NCBI RefSeq assembly: GCF_012641405.1
Contig: NZ_JABAII010000018.1
Span: 1 to 64,000, forward strand
Reading direction: 5' to 3'
Length of the DNA: 64,000 nt
From: Rhizobium sp. P40RR-XXII
GTDB lineage: Bacteria; Pseudomonadota; Alphaproteobacteria; Rhizobiales; Rhizobiaceae
Shown here: positions 25,590 to 34,949 of the stretch, one piece after another
How the letters are laid out: each line of letters begins with the position of its first letter
Numbering within the stretch: the first letter of the stretch is position 1
Made by a program: the position numbers and the translations under genes
The notes under the pieces: generated by a model
Database searches by the model: none
The model's input: only the letters and a program-made list of their open reading frames with translations
What the model was told of the DNA's origin: nothing

Positions 25590-27109
25590 ACACACCACGC
25601 TCAACACCCTGGCACGAGCTGCCGACGATCATCGAGCTGACCGAGGACGGTGCCCGCAAGAACGAGACGGCCCGCAAGATGGCCGATTTTCTGGACGAAG
25701 AACTGGACCAGAAAGCAGGAGGCAAGGCTGGCGATGCGAGCGGCGGCTGGTCGGTCGATGCCCTGATCCGCGGCTTTCGCTTCGGTGGTGAGGACGTTCC
25801 CACCATCGTACGTTCGGCGGCGCCATTGCTCAATCTCGCCCATAGCCTGCGCAACACCGAAGAGCAGCCCGACATTGCCGAACTGCGGCGGGTGACGATC
25901 GATGCGGTCGGCCGTTATGAGCGCGATCTTGCCAGCGCCCGCATCAGCCCGGAGCGGGCACGGGCGGCGCACTATGTCGTCTGCGCGACCATCGACGACG
26001 TGGTCTTAAGCAAGCGCTGGGGCGTTCGCGCCGGCTGGGCGCGGTCCGGTCTGGTCTCGACCTTCCACATGGATGTCACCGGCGGCGATCGCGTCTTCGA
26101 TCTTCTCGATCATTTTCAGCAGAGCCCCGGCACCAACAAGGATCTGCTGCTCCTCATCTATCTCTGCCTGTCGCTCGCCTTCGAGGGCCGGACGCGCGTT
26201 TCCCCGCGTGGCTCGCTGGAGCTTGGTCGCATTCGCGACAGCCTTTATAAGACACTGCTTGGCCAATATGGCGTCTTCGAGCGCGAGCTATCGCCGCATT
26301 GGCGCGGTGTTTCCGCGCGCCACAAGCCACTGCGGACGGCAGTCGCCCTCTGGACGATCCTTTCCGTGCTCGCGCTACTTTTTGCGCTTGGCTATATGTT
26401 CTTCACGCTTTCCCTCAACAGGGCCTCTGATGCCACTTTCGAGCGTCTCGCCAATCTGCCGCCGCGCGATACGCCAAGCGTTCTGATCGAGAAGCCGAAA
26501 GAGGTTACCGTACAAGTTCCACCTCCGGCAACCAAGCAGCCCGACATGCCGCCGCCCGTGGTCAAGGCGCAGCCGAGCCCGCTCGACAATCTTCTGGCCT
26601 TCCTGCAGCCGGAAGTCGATCGCAAGCTCGTCACGCTGTCGAATTCCAACGGACGGCTGCTTGTGCGCATCAACAATTCCGGCCTGTTCGACACCGGCAG
26701 TGCCGAAGTCAGCGACAAATTCCGCGATCTTCTTCAGCGCATCGGCGGCGCGCTGGCCTCGGAAAAATTCCGCGCCGTCGTGGTCGGCTATACCGATAAC
26801 GTGCCGATCCGCACCGCGCAGTTCCCATCGAACTGGCATCTTTCCGAAGCGCGCGCGCGCGCCGTTGGCAACATCCTGGCAGCTTACACCGGCAAGGAGG
26901 CTATCCTGACCGAGGGCCGCGCCGACAGCGATGCTCTGGCAAGCAACGATACGCCCGAGGGCCGCGAGGCAAATCGCCGAACGGAAATTCTGGTGCTGAC
27001 CGATCCGGCGCAGCGCCTCGGCGATGCTGCCCTCAACCCGCAAGCGACGCCACAAACGCAGACCGGCAAAGCGCCGGCGCCCGCGACAACGACGGGGGGT
27101 GGCCGATGA
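25586..27109 (+). CDS. tssL: TssL inner-membrane protein with OmpA-like domain (ImpK, evolved DotU)
   Basis: 507 aa from ATG 25586 (ATGA overlap with tssK). A cytoplasmic DotU domain (ARAAHYVVCATIDDVVLSKR, RGSLELGRIRDSLY) is followed by a membrane segment at about 252-275. A Pro-rich linker and a C-terminal OmpA peptidoglycan-binding domain (VVGYTDNVPIRTAQFPSNWH, EGREANRRTEILVL) complete it. With this start, residue 14 is a Thr (ELPTIIEL), the same position reported as phosphorylated by PpkA in A. tumefaciens TssL. That supports both the start and the signalling route. Confidence 0.95.
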   Translation: MNTPRSTPWHELPTIIELTEDGARKNETARKMADFLDEELDQKAGGKAGDASGGWSVDALIRGFRFGGEDVPTIVRSAAPLLNLAHSLRNTEEQPDIAELRRVTIDAVGRYERDLASARISPERARAAHYVVCATIDDVVLSKRWGVRAGWARSGLVSTFHMDVTGGDRVFDLLDHFQQSPGTNKDLLLLIYLCLSLAFEGRTRVSPRGSLELGRIRDSLYKTLLGQYGVFERELSPHWRGVSARHKPLRTAVALWTILSVLALLFALGYMFFTLSLNRASDATFERLANLPPRDTPSVLIEKPKEVTVQVPPPATKQPDMPPPVVKAQPSPLDNLLAFLQPEVDRKLVTLSNSNGRLLVRINNSGLFDTGSAEVSDKFRDLLQRIGGALASEKFRAVVVGYTDNVPIRTAQFPSNWHLSEARARAVGNILAAYTGKEAILTEGRADSDALASNDTPEGREANRRTEILVLTDPAQRLGDAALNPQATPQTQTGKAPAPATTTGGGR

Positions 27110-30100
27110 ATCCGCTTGGCGCGTTCTACACGCTTCGCTCCTACGTCTCGGCCTATGCTGGCCTTCTCGGTCAGCGTTTCATATCGCTCATCTGGGTCGC
27201 GGCGATCTGCATTGTCATCTGGTTCTACGGCTATATGGCCGGTTATGGCAACTTCAAGCCACTGGCGGGTACAGGCGCGCGGATGATCGCGATCGGCGTG
27301 ATCATTGCCGCCTGGCTTCTCTACATGCTGATCGCGAGGCTACGCGCGCGCAAGCGCGACAAGGCGTTCGTGGACGGCATCGCCGACGATGCAGCCAGCC
27401 AGCAGGCCGAAGTCGGCGAAATCCATGGCCGCCTGAAGGAGGCGCTGCTGCTGCTGCGCCGCATCAGCAAGAAGCGCTTCGGCTATATCTACGAACTGCC
27501 CTGGTACGTCATCTTCGGCGCACCCGGATCGGGAAAGACGACGGCACTGACCAATTCGGGACTGAAGTTCCCGCTCGGCGATGCGATGGGAAGCAGTTCC
27601 GTGCAGGGCGCCGGCGGCACACGCAACTGCAATTGGTGGTTCGCCGACGAGGCGATCATGATCGATACTGCCGGTCGTTACACGACGCAGGACGATCTGA
27701 ACGGCGCATCGAAGGCCGGATGGGAAGGTTTTCTCGGCCTCCTTCGCAAATATCGCCGTTCCCAGCCGATCAACGGTGCCCTCATTACGCTCTCGATCGG
27801 CGACCTGCTCGGCCGCGATCATGAAGCCCAGCTCGACGAAGTGCGCTCCATCCGCAAGCGGCTATCGGAGCTCGATGAATTCCTCCACGCGCGCGTACCT
27901 GTTTACGTCATCCTGACCAAGGCCGATCTATTGACCGGCTTCGTCGAATTTTTCGACGGCCTTGCCAAGACAGACCGCGAGCAGGTCTGGGGGACGACTT
28001 TCAATCTCGACGAAAGCTACAAGGGCGAAAACCTGCCCGAGCGCTTCATGGAAGAGTTCGCGCTTTTGCAGCAGCGGGTCGATGCCATGCTGATCGAGCG
28101 GCTGCAGCAGGAGCCGAATGTCGAGGTGCGCGGCCGCATATTCCGCTTCCCCGCGGAGCTAGCTTCGCTCGGCGAACGCCTGCAGGAAGTACTGAGCGAA
28201 CTTTGCTCGTCATCCAATCTTGTCGAAGCGCCGCTGATGCGCGGGGTCTACTTCGCCTCGGGCACACAGAGCCGGGAAACGGAAACACCGCGAACGCGCC
28301 GCAGCTATTTCCTATCGCGTCTGTTCAAGGACGTCATCTTCGGCGAGGCGTCGCTGGTCGCGCGCGACAGGCGCCTGTCCGGCCGCCAGGCCATGATCAG
28401 GCGCATCGCCTATAGCGCAGCCGCAATCGCGCTTGCGATCGTCTTCACCGGCTGGACGGCAACCTATTTTCAGAATTCCCGCGCGATCGCTGCGGCCGAA
28501 CGGCGCATCGACAACTACGAGAAGCTTGCGACCGGCATCCCGGTGCGCGATGTCACCGACGCGGATTTCCTGCGGATCTTGCCGGCGCTCGACAATCTGC
28601 GCGCTGTTACCAGCGGCTTCGATGAGGCGCGTGTCTGGCCGACGAGTTTCGGCCTAGACCAGGAAGACAAGATTGTCAGCCGCCAGCGCGGCGCCTATCA
28701 GCGGGCGCTCAATTCGCTCCTTTTGCCGCCCATGCTGGTGGAGATTCAAAATGAGCTCAAACAAACATCGGACGTCCAGAAGACCTTCGATGCCTTGAAG
28801 CTATACGGCATGCTCGGCGGCATGGGGCCGATCGACAAGGATTTCGTTTCGCAGCAATCGGAAGACATGTTTGCGGCACTTTATCGCGGGGAAGGACGAT
28901 CTGCCGCGCGCAAGACACTCGTTGAACATGTCGAGGCAATGGCTGCAGGCAGCCTGCCCGCGATCGAGCTGGATAACACCTTGATTGCCAAGGCGCGGGA
29001 GACCATCCATACGCAAAGTCTTGCGGCTCGCGCCTATGACATCGTGATCCATTCGCGACAGGCGCGCCGGCTTGACGCCTGGCTTCCGGTCGATGCTTTG
29101 GGGCCGCTGGGCGCTCAGATCTTCCAGCGGAAATCCAAGGCGACGCTCAGCGATGGCATTCCCGGCATTTTCACCGGCAAGGGCTATCGTGACGTGGTGC
29201 TGCCGTCGATCGCAGCGGCAGCAGCCGAGGCACTCAGGGAGAAATGGGTTCGCGGTGACGGTGGAGCGGCGTCCTATGGGATGACTACGGACGCGATTTC
29301 GCAGGCGGCGCTACAACTCTATTTTGATGCTTTCCAGCAGCGCTGGTCTTCGCTCCTCGCCGATATGCAAGTGCGCCCGTCGAGCAACCTTGCCGACGCG
29401 ACCGAGACGGCGCGCATTCTGGCGGCCAATCCAAGCCCCGTGGAGATGGTGCTGAAATCAATCGCCGCAGCCACGGATCTGCGTCCGGCTGCCGGCGCCG
29501 AAGTCGCCTCGCTAGACGATGCTCCGGATGCGGCACTTACGGCCGCCACAGCAAGTGCTGTCAATGCACCTGATCCTTACGGTCCACTGCGTGCCGCACT
29601 TGAAGTAAATTCCGCCAATGCGCAACCGTCGCAGGACGGAAAGGACGCTAGCAGCGACAAGCCGCGCTCCCATATCCAGAGCCTCCAGCCAATCCTGCAG
29701 AATATCTACAGTCAGTTGTCGCGTGCGGCCAATTCGACGGCGGAGGTTGCCCGCGTCTTCGACGCCGGCGGCCAGCTCGCCAATGCCAACCAGGATCTGT
29801 TGCAGCAGGCGCGCGGCTTGCCCGCACCGGCGGATGCATGGATGGTGGCGGTTGCAGCCGATATCGGCTCGCTGGCGGTCAAGACGGCCCGCGCCCGCAT
29901 CAATGATCTTTGGGCGGCCGAAGGCGCCGATCTTTGCGCTCGGATCGTCACCGGTCGCTATCCTTTCGACCGGACATCCAGCCAGGATATCGCCATGGCC
30001 GATTTCGTTCGGCTCTTTGGACCGCAGGGCATATTCCAGAACTTCTTCAAGAACCGGCTTGAGGCTTTTGTCGATACCAGTGCCCAGCCATGGGGCTGGC

Positions 30101-30585
30101 GCGGCACCTTCGGTGGTGACAGCATTCCGAGCCAAGCGATCGCGCAGTTCGAGAATGCCAGCAAGATTGAGAACGCCTTCTTCCCGGCTGGCAGCGAGAA
30201 ACCCGCCATATCGATCAATATCAAGCCCGTCTCGCTGTCGGACTCGGCCAATGCTGTAATCATGGATATCGTTGGCGAACGCGTCGTCTATAACCACGGA
30301 CGCATAGTCCCGAAATCCATTGCCTGGCCGGCGGCCGGCGCACAGAACCAATCTCAGATCGCATTCTTGCCGGGAGGCTGGCAGGAGGCCATGACACAGA
30401 CCGGCGACTGGTCGCCCTTCCGCCTGTTCGATGCCGCCAAGGTGACGGTTCAGGCCCCCGATCTCTTCCGTGCCAGATTCGAAGACAAAGGCCAAGAAGC
30501 GGAATTCGACGTGCAATTCGGCTCGGTGCTCAATCCTTTCCGGCTGCAGGCATTCTCCGACTTCAGCTGCCCGGCACAATTCTGA
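27106..30585 (+). CDS. tssM: TssM inner-membrane IcmF protein (ImpL)
   Basis: 1159 aa. Two N-terminal membrane segments (about 27-45 and 58-77) precede a cytoplasmic NTPase domain with Walker A GAPGSGKTTAL (138-148) and DTAGRYTTQ as Walker B/switch. A third membrane segment lies near 435-455, and then a large periplasmic part ends in the conserved EFDVQFGSVLNPF region. The Walker A is intact, so ATP binding is likely. It forms the transenvelope channel with TssL. It overlaps tssL by an ATGA. Confidence 0.96.
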   Translation: MNPLGAFYTLRSYVSAYAGLLGQRFISLIWVAAICIVIWFYGYMAGYGNFKPLAGTGARMIAIGVIIAAWLLYMLIARLRARKRDKAFVDGIADDAASQQAEVGEIHGRLKEALLLLRRISKKRFGYIYELPWYVIFGAPGSGKTTALTNSGLKFPLGDAMGSSSVQGAGGTRNCNWWFADEAIMIDTAGRYTTQDDLNGASKAGWEGFLGLLRKYRRSQPINGALITLSIGDLLGRDHEAQLDEVRSIRKRLSELDEFLHARVPVYVILTKADLLTGFVEFFDGLAKTDREQVWGTTFNLDESYKGENLPERFMEEFALLQQRVDAMLIERLQQEPNVEVRGRIFRFPAELASLGERLQEVLSELCSSSNLVEAPLMRGVYFASGTQSRETETPRTRRSYFLSRLFKDVIFGEASLVARDRRLSGRQAMIRRIAYSAAAIALAIVFTGWTATYFQNSRAIAAAERRIDNYEKLATGIPVRDVTDADFLRILPALDNLRAVTSGFDEARVWPTSFGLDQEDKIVSRQRGAYQRALNSLLLPPMLVEIQNELKQTSDVQKTFDALKLYGMLGGMGPIDKDFVSQQSEDMFAALYRGEGRSAARKTLVEHVEAMAAGSLPAIELDNTLIAKARETIHTQSLAARAYDIVIHSRQARRLDAWLPVDALGPLGAQIFQRKSKATLSDGIPGIFTGKGYRDVVLPSIAAAAAEALREKWVRGDGGAASYGMTTDAISQAALQLYFDAFQQRWSSLLADMQVRPSSNLADATETARILAANPSPVEMVLKSIAAATDLRPAAGAEVASLDDAPDAALTAATASAVNAPDPYGPLRAALEVNSANAQPSQDGKDASSDKPRSHIQSLQPILQNIYSQLSRAANSTAEVARVFDAGGQLANANQDLLQQARGLPAPADAWMVAVAADIGSLAVKTARARINDLWAAEGADLCARIVTGRYPFDRTSSQDIAMADFVRLFGPQGIFQNFFKNRLEAFVDTSAQPWGWRGTFGGDSIPSQAIAQFENASKIENAFFPAGSEKPAISINIKPVSLSDSANAVIMDIVGERVVYNHGRIVPKSIAWPAAGAQNQSQIAFLPGGWQEAMTQTGDWSPFRLFDAAKVTVQAPDLFRARFEDKGQEAEFDVQFGSVLNPFRLQAFSDFSCPAQF

Positions 30586-30595
30586 TGGTCTGCCG

Positions 30596-31987
30596 ATGAA
30601 CGATGCCCTTCCCCGCGCTCAATCGCCGATGCAGGCCGATGCGATCGGCTTCTTCGGCAAATTGCCGACACATGGCGATTTCGTTTCCTCCGCCCTCGGA
30701 TTGCGCCTGCAAAGCGAGCTTGACCGATGGATTCACGGCGGCCTCATCGCCCTTGAAGCGACGTTGGGCGAGGAATGGCGCCGGCTTTTTCATGCGACGA
30801 CGGCCTGGCGCTTCGTGGTCGGCAGCGGCATCTGGGGGCCGACCGCCGTTGCGGGCGTGCTCCTGCCGAGCCGCGATCGTGTCGGACGGAGCTTCCCTCT
30901 GATCATCGTCGCACAGCTGCAGCGCTTTTCCGGTCAGCTGCGCGATCTTTGCGAGGATGACAGCTGGTTTACAGCGGCAGAAGCGCTCGCAGAAACCTCC
31001 GACAACGCCGACTTCGACATGCAGCGCTTCATCGAGGGCACCAAGCGGCTTCGCTCGCCCTTTGCCGACAAGCGATCGGCGACGGCGCAATCGGCTGCCG
31101 CGGGCGAGGCCGGCCCGCCCGCCTCGCTCTGGTGGCGCATCAATCCCGGCACGCGCCATGGCAAGGGATTTCGCACCATGGCAGCACCCACGGCGCAGGA
31201 TTTCGTCAAGCTCGTGACAGCCGAAGCCATCCGGGCGCCCATCGCCACGGAGCCGTTGGTGCGCGCTGCGGCATCCGTTCCAGACACACCGGACAAAGAG
31301 GTGCAGGTCGCACCGGCAACCCGGGTGGATTGGACGATAGATTACAGTCGCGCCAGTCATCCGGGAACACGTTTTTCGCTGAATGCCGATGCCCTTCTCG
31401 TCAGCGCACCTCGCATCTTCGCGATTGCCGATGGCGTCGGCGATGGCCTCAGTGCCATTGAGGCGGCAAGGATCACGACCGGGATCCTCGCCGGCATTCC
31501 CGAACGCGAGAGCGCGCAAGCATTGGTGCAGGACGTCAAAGGCAAACTCAGCCACGCACATGCAATCCTTCGCGCCAAGGGCGCAAATTCCGAAAAAGAA
31601 GCCGCCGTTGCCAGTTTCGTGGTTGCAATCGTGCTTGATGACGAATTCGCGGCCATATGGGCAGGAGACGCGCGCTGCTATCTGCTGCGCGATGGATTGA
31701 TGCGGCTTTTGACGCATGATCATATCGACATTGGGCTTCGGCGCACGCTTGGCCGCGGCCTGGGGCTGAAGGATCAGTTCGTCGCGGAAACCGTTAGCGA
31801 TCAACTTAGCCGCGGCGATCGCCTGCTGCTTGTGAGTGGCCCGCTCTCCCGCGCGCTTACGGATCGCATCATTGCCGAGATCCTGATCGAGACACCTCTG
31901 GAACAGGCAGCCGAGGCGCTGATCCAGGAGGCGCTCATCGCCAACTGCCGCGAAAACGTCAGCGCAATCGTCATCAGCGCCCAATGA
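30596..31987 (+). CDS. TagF-PppA fusion (ImpM): post-translational repressor plus PP2C phosphatase
   Basis: 463 aa from ATG 30596. The N-terminal TagF/DUF2094 domain has IGFFGKLPTHGDFVSSAL and WRINPGTRHGKGFRTMAAPT. The C-terminal half is a PP2C-type phosphatase (FAIADGVGDGLSAIEAARIT, FVVAIVLDDEFAAIWAGDAR), with the Asp residues that bind metal (DGVGDG, AGDAR). In many bacteria these are two genes; A. tumefaciens has the same fusion. It should switch T6SS off by dephosphorylation and by TagF repression. It overlaps ppkA by an ATGA. Confidence 0.92.
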   Translation: MNDALPRAQSPMQADAIGFFGKLPTHGDFVSSALGLRLQSELDRWIHGGLIALEATLGEEWRRLFHATTAWRFVVGSGIWGPTAVAGVLLPSRDRVGRSFPLIIVAQLQRFSGQLRDLCEDDSWFTAAEALAETSDNADFDMQRFIEGTKRLRSPFADKRSATAQSAAAGEAGPPASLWWRINPGTRHGKGFRTMAAPTAQDFVKLVTAEAIRAPIATEPLVRAAASVPDTPDKEVQVAPATRVDWTIDYSRASHPGTRFSLNADALLVSAPRIFAIADGVGDGLSAIEAARITTGILAGIPERESAQALVQDVKGKLSHAHAILRAKGANSEKEAAVASFVVAIVLDDEFAAIWAGDARCYLLRDGLMRLLTHDHIDIGLRRTLGRGLGLKDQFVAETVSDQLSRGDRLLLVSGPLSRALTDRIIAEILIETPLEQAAEALIQEALIANCRENVSAIVISAQ

Positions 31988-32895
31988 GCGGAGATCCAAG
32001 CACCAATGAGATGAAAGAGATCGCAACGCGCTTTGCCGAGCTGCTGCATCTCATCACCCACGACGGCGAAACCGAGCGGCCGAAGACCATGAGCGATCTT
32101 CTGGCCGATCGATTGCGCGATGCGCTGGATCGGCGCCTGCCCTCGATCGCCGACGATCAGCCGAGCTTCGTCGCGAACACGTTTCTGGTGGAAGCGGTCG
32201 TGCATCGCAACGAGCGGACGGAAATCAGCCGGTTGCGCCATCGCGATCTGGGAACGCGGCATGCGCTGAAGACGATCAGCGCCGAGCGAGCCGACGAAGC
32301 CGTCACCAAGGCCCTGCTGTTGCGGGAGGCACGGATAGGCATGACCCTTTGCCATGTCCATCTCGCCGCCGTGCAATGCGCCATCCGCCTGGCCGATGGC
32401 CGCCCCGCAATCATCGCGGAATGGGCCGGGCCATCGCTGCCGCAACGATTGGCCGCCAGCTCGATTTCGTTGGGGGATGTCAGGGCGGCTATGCGGTCCC
32501 TGCTTGCGGGGCTTAATGCAATTCATGCGGCTGGCTTTGTCCACGGCGATATTTCGCCCGCCAACCTGCTGCTATGCGAAGACGACTTCAGGCGGCTGAA
32601 GATTACCGATTTCGGCACGACGATCGAATACGGGGCACGCTATCGCGACCTGGATATTGCGAAGGCCGCAACAGCGGGTTTCAGCGCGCCGGAACTCTTA
32701 AGAGATCCCGGCGCCGATCCGCGTGCCGATCTTTATTCGGCCGGTTGCGTGATGAAACTGCTTCTCGATCATTGCGACGAGGCCGATGAAACGGTTGCGC
32801 GGTTGACGGCCGTCGCGCAGCACCTGGCAGATCAAAGCCCATCGAGCAGGCCGCCGAGTGCAACGGCGGCCATTGCCTTGATAGACGAGGTCTAG
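31984..32895 (+). CDS. ppkA: PpkA serine/threonine kinase (ImpN)
   Basis: 303 aa, a kinase domain with little else. Seen: ALKTI (likely catalytic Lys), LLREARIG (helix C Glu), VHGDISPANLLL (catalytic loop with HGD instead of HRD) and KITDFGTT (DFG). The glycine-rich loop is not obvious. No transmembrane segment or sensor domain follows, unlike the longer PpkA of Pseudomonas. Its predicted target is TssL Thr14, read by Fha and reversed by the phosphatase next door. It is the last gene of the operon. Confidence 0.88.
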   Translation: MSGDPSTNEMKEIATRFAELLHLITHDGETERPKTMSDLLADRLRDALDRRLPSIADDQPSFVANTFLVEAVVHRNERTEISRLRHRDLGTRHALKTISAERADEAVTKALLLREARIGMTLCHVHLAAVQCAIRLADGRPAIIAEWAGPSLPQRLAASSISLGDVRAAMRSLLAGLNAIHAAGFVHGDISPANLLLCEDDFRRLKITDFGTTIEYGARYRDLDIAKAATAGFSAPELLRDPGADPRADLYSAGCVMKLLLDHCDEADETVARLTAVAQHLADQSPSSRPPSATAAIALIDEV

Positions 32896-32906
32896 TCCGA
32901 ACCCTG

Positions 32907-34049
32907 TCAGTTCGACGATGAACTGCCCGGTAGCGGGGCGGCAGCCGTCGGCACGCTCTTCTGATAGACGGTCAACAGCTTGGCGGCATCGACCATGTCT
33001 GCGTTGCTGGCGTAAATCGTGTCGCCATCCTGCATCTTGAACTGTTGCATCAGCACGAAATTAGAGACTTGCTTGAGGTTGACGCTGTAGATGACTGGCT
33101 TGACCGAAACGACGGTCGGCGCACTGGCGCTCTTAGCTAGGCTCGACGCAACCTGCGAATAGATCTTCTGATTCCGGAAAAGGTAGAAGTTGCGGGAGTC
33201 AGCACGATCGTCGAGCATACCACCGGCGCGGGCAAGCGCCTGGGCCAAGGTCGTCTTGCCCGGTTCCAGCGGAAATTCACCGACGCTCTTGAAGGCGCCA
33301 AGCGCCGTGAAGGTTTGCGACGCTCCGTCGACGAAGACCTGATCGCCAGGAACGAGATACACGTTCTGCTTATCGTCCTGGAGAATGCGAGCGAGCGGCG
33401 CGGTGGCGCGCTGCGTTCCACGAGTCACTGTAACGGTGGTATTGCTGGGCGCAGAGGATGCGCCGCCGGCCAGCGCGAGAACATCGAGCACGCGCTCCTT
33501 GCGCGCCGTCAGCGGAAAGCGTCCAGCCGAGCGAACCTTGCCATCGACCGTCACGGCGTTGGAAGGCTGGTCGACGACCGTGACCACAGCCTGGGGATTG
33601 ACCGAGGAGCCCTTAAGGGCGGTGACGATCTGCGATTGCACGCCTTCCGGGCTCGAACCGCTCACCTTCTGCTTACCGACGTAGGGCATCGTGACAAAAC
33701 CCTTCGGATCGACCGTGAAGCGACCCAGATTAAGCGACTTGCTCTGGGTCGCGGACAACAAACCATCCTCGCCCGTATCGAGCACGGTCACGTCGAAGAC
33801 GTCTCCCGCGCGCAGCCGCGCATTGGAATAGCCGCCCGAGCGGAGGCTTGCGAGCCCCAGATCGGTGGGCGCATAGGACGGCGCAACGACCTGCGCGCCC
33901 ATCGGAGCCTCGGAGAGCGGCACGACCGGAATCTTCCGCTGCGTGTCGGGCATCCTGGCATTGCGGATATTAAGGGCGCTTGGCCCGTCAGACGGCCTTG
34001 CACAGGCGCTGAGGACAACCAAGGGTAAAATCGCCGCCCATTTCCGCAT
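32907..34049 (-). CDS. Polysaccharide export lipoprotein (Wza/GumB-like)
   Basis: 380 aa from ATG 34049 (AAGGAG 8 bp upstream). The signal peptide MRKWAAILPLVVLSACARPS ends in a lipobox (LSAC). A Poly_export domain follows (NARLRAGDVFDVTVLDTGED, FTVDPKGFVTMPYVGKQKVS), then two SLBB-like repeats (VDGKVRSAGRFPLTARKERV, LGAFKSVGEFPLEPGKTTLA). Such outer-membrane proteins form the exit channel for exo- or capsular polysaccharide. No glycosyltransferase or Wzc gene is adjacent, so its polysaccharide is unknown. It converges on ppkA with 11 bp between the genes. Confidence 0.88.
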   Translation of the reverse strand: MRKWAAILPLVVLSACARPSDGPSALNIRNARMPDTQRKIPVVPLSEAPMGAQVVAPSYAPTDLGLASLRSGGYSNARLRAGDVFDVTVLDTGEDGLLSATQSKSLNLGRFTVDPKGFVTMPYVGKQKVSGSSPEGVQSQIVTALKGSSVNPQAVVTVVDQPSNAVTVDGKVRSAGRFPLTARKERVLDVLALAGGASSAPSNTTVTVTRGTQRATAPLARILQDDKQNVYLVPGDQVFVDGASQTFTALGAFKSVGEFPLEPGKTTLAQALARAGGMLDDRADSRNFYLFRNQKIYSQVASSLAKSASAPTVVSVKPVIYSVNLKQVSNFVLMQQFKMQDGDTIYASNADMVDAAKLLTVYQKSVPTAAAPLPGSSSSN

Positions 34050-34496
34050 TCCGGAATCTCCTTCGGATGTTAGAAGCAAGGCAGAAATATCAACCACAGG
34101 GCGGGAGGCAATATGCCGGGCTAATAAATAATGAATTATGACAGTCCGGTTGTTTACGATTGTGTCCAAATAGCAACCGATCACCCGCTTTGATGGTTGG
34201 GACCACGCCTCCGCATTCATTTCGACTACGACTTAACGGCCGAAATACACGGAGAAATTACGAATCAGGCGGCAACCACGGCGATAGGGAATGCAGGATG
34301 CAGACACGGTCGTCCATAATCATTTAGAAGATGAAACCTCTTTCACTCAAGCGACGCGTGCAAGGCGACGATGATACATTTCCGTCGAAACCCTCCCTTC
34401 ACGCGTGTTTCCTCGATAGACGCACTCTCTCCAAAATAGTATCAAGATTACGCGTTGACCTGACCGTCTTTCTCAGTAGCAAAAGGCTATGAAATC
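34050..34496. other. Intergenic region, 447 bp
   Basis: This lies between two divergently transcribed genes (the export lipoprotein and the small secreted protein). It must contain both promoters. I see no reading frame with a good ribosome site, no strong palindrome and no RNA gene. Confidence 0.6.
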
Positions 34497-34907
34497 ATGA
34501 TTACAAGGATAGCTTGCGTATTTGCGCTCGGCGTTTTTTCCGCCGCCCCGGCGTTCGCGGACGCTTGTTCGGATCATTACGAGAGCAGCGGCGTGCCGCT
34601 CGTGACGGGCATCACCTACAAGACCTGGATGGTTTTCCCGTCCGTCAATACCACCGCCGCCTTCGACAAGGTGTCGCGCGCTGTTTTGGCCGAAGGCTTT
34701 GTCGATGTGAACGTGGAGAAGAAACTCGGCACGCTGACCGCGCAGCAGGAAACGAGCGGATCCGGCAGACCGCAAACTCTGCGCGTGGTCGTGCGCAAGA
34801 ATGGCAAGGGCAGCCGCGTCGATGCGGTCTTCATCGTGCAGCAGGGCCAGGTGGCGCCGGGCGTCGGCAAGAATCTCTGCCGTATCGTGAATGCGGTCGG
34901 CGAATGA
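34497..34907 (+). CDS. Small secreted protein of unknown function
   Basis: 136 aa with a clear signal peptide (MITRIACVFALGVFSAAPAF, cut after AFA-DA). The mature part of about 115 residues has two Cys (DACSDHY near the start, NLCRIVN at the end) that could form a disulfide. A probable alpha/beta fold is seen (VLAEGFVDVNVEKKLGTLTA, LRVVVRKNGKGSRVDAVFIV). I do not recognise the family. A periplasmic location is likely. It stands alone, convergent with the AraC gene. Confidence 0.75.
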   Translation: MITRIACVFALGVFSAAPAFADACSDHYESSGVPLVTGITYKTWMVFPSVNTTAAFDKVSRAVLAEGFVDVNVEKKLGTLTAQQETSGSGRPQTLRVVVRKNGKGSRVDAVFIVQQGQVAPGVGKNLCRIVNAVGE

Positions 34908-34949
34908 ACCGCCTGCGGGCGAAACCTTGTTCGCTCGGCAGACCTCATC

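Noticed and set aside
30563..32026. A 487-codon leftward open frame opposite the tagF-pppA fusion
   Set aside because: The forward strand holds clear TagF and PP2C motifs; the antisense frame is Cys/His-rich and matches nothing.
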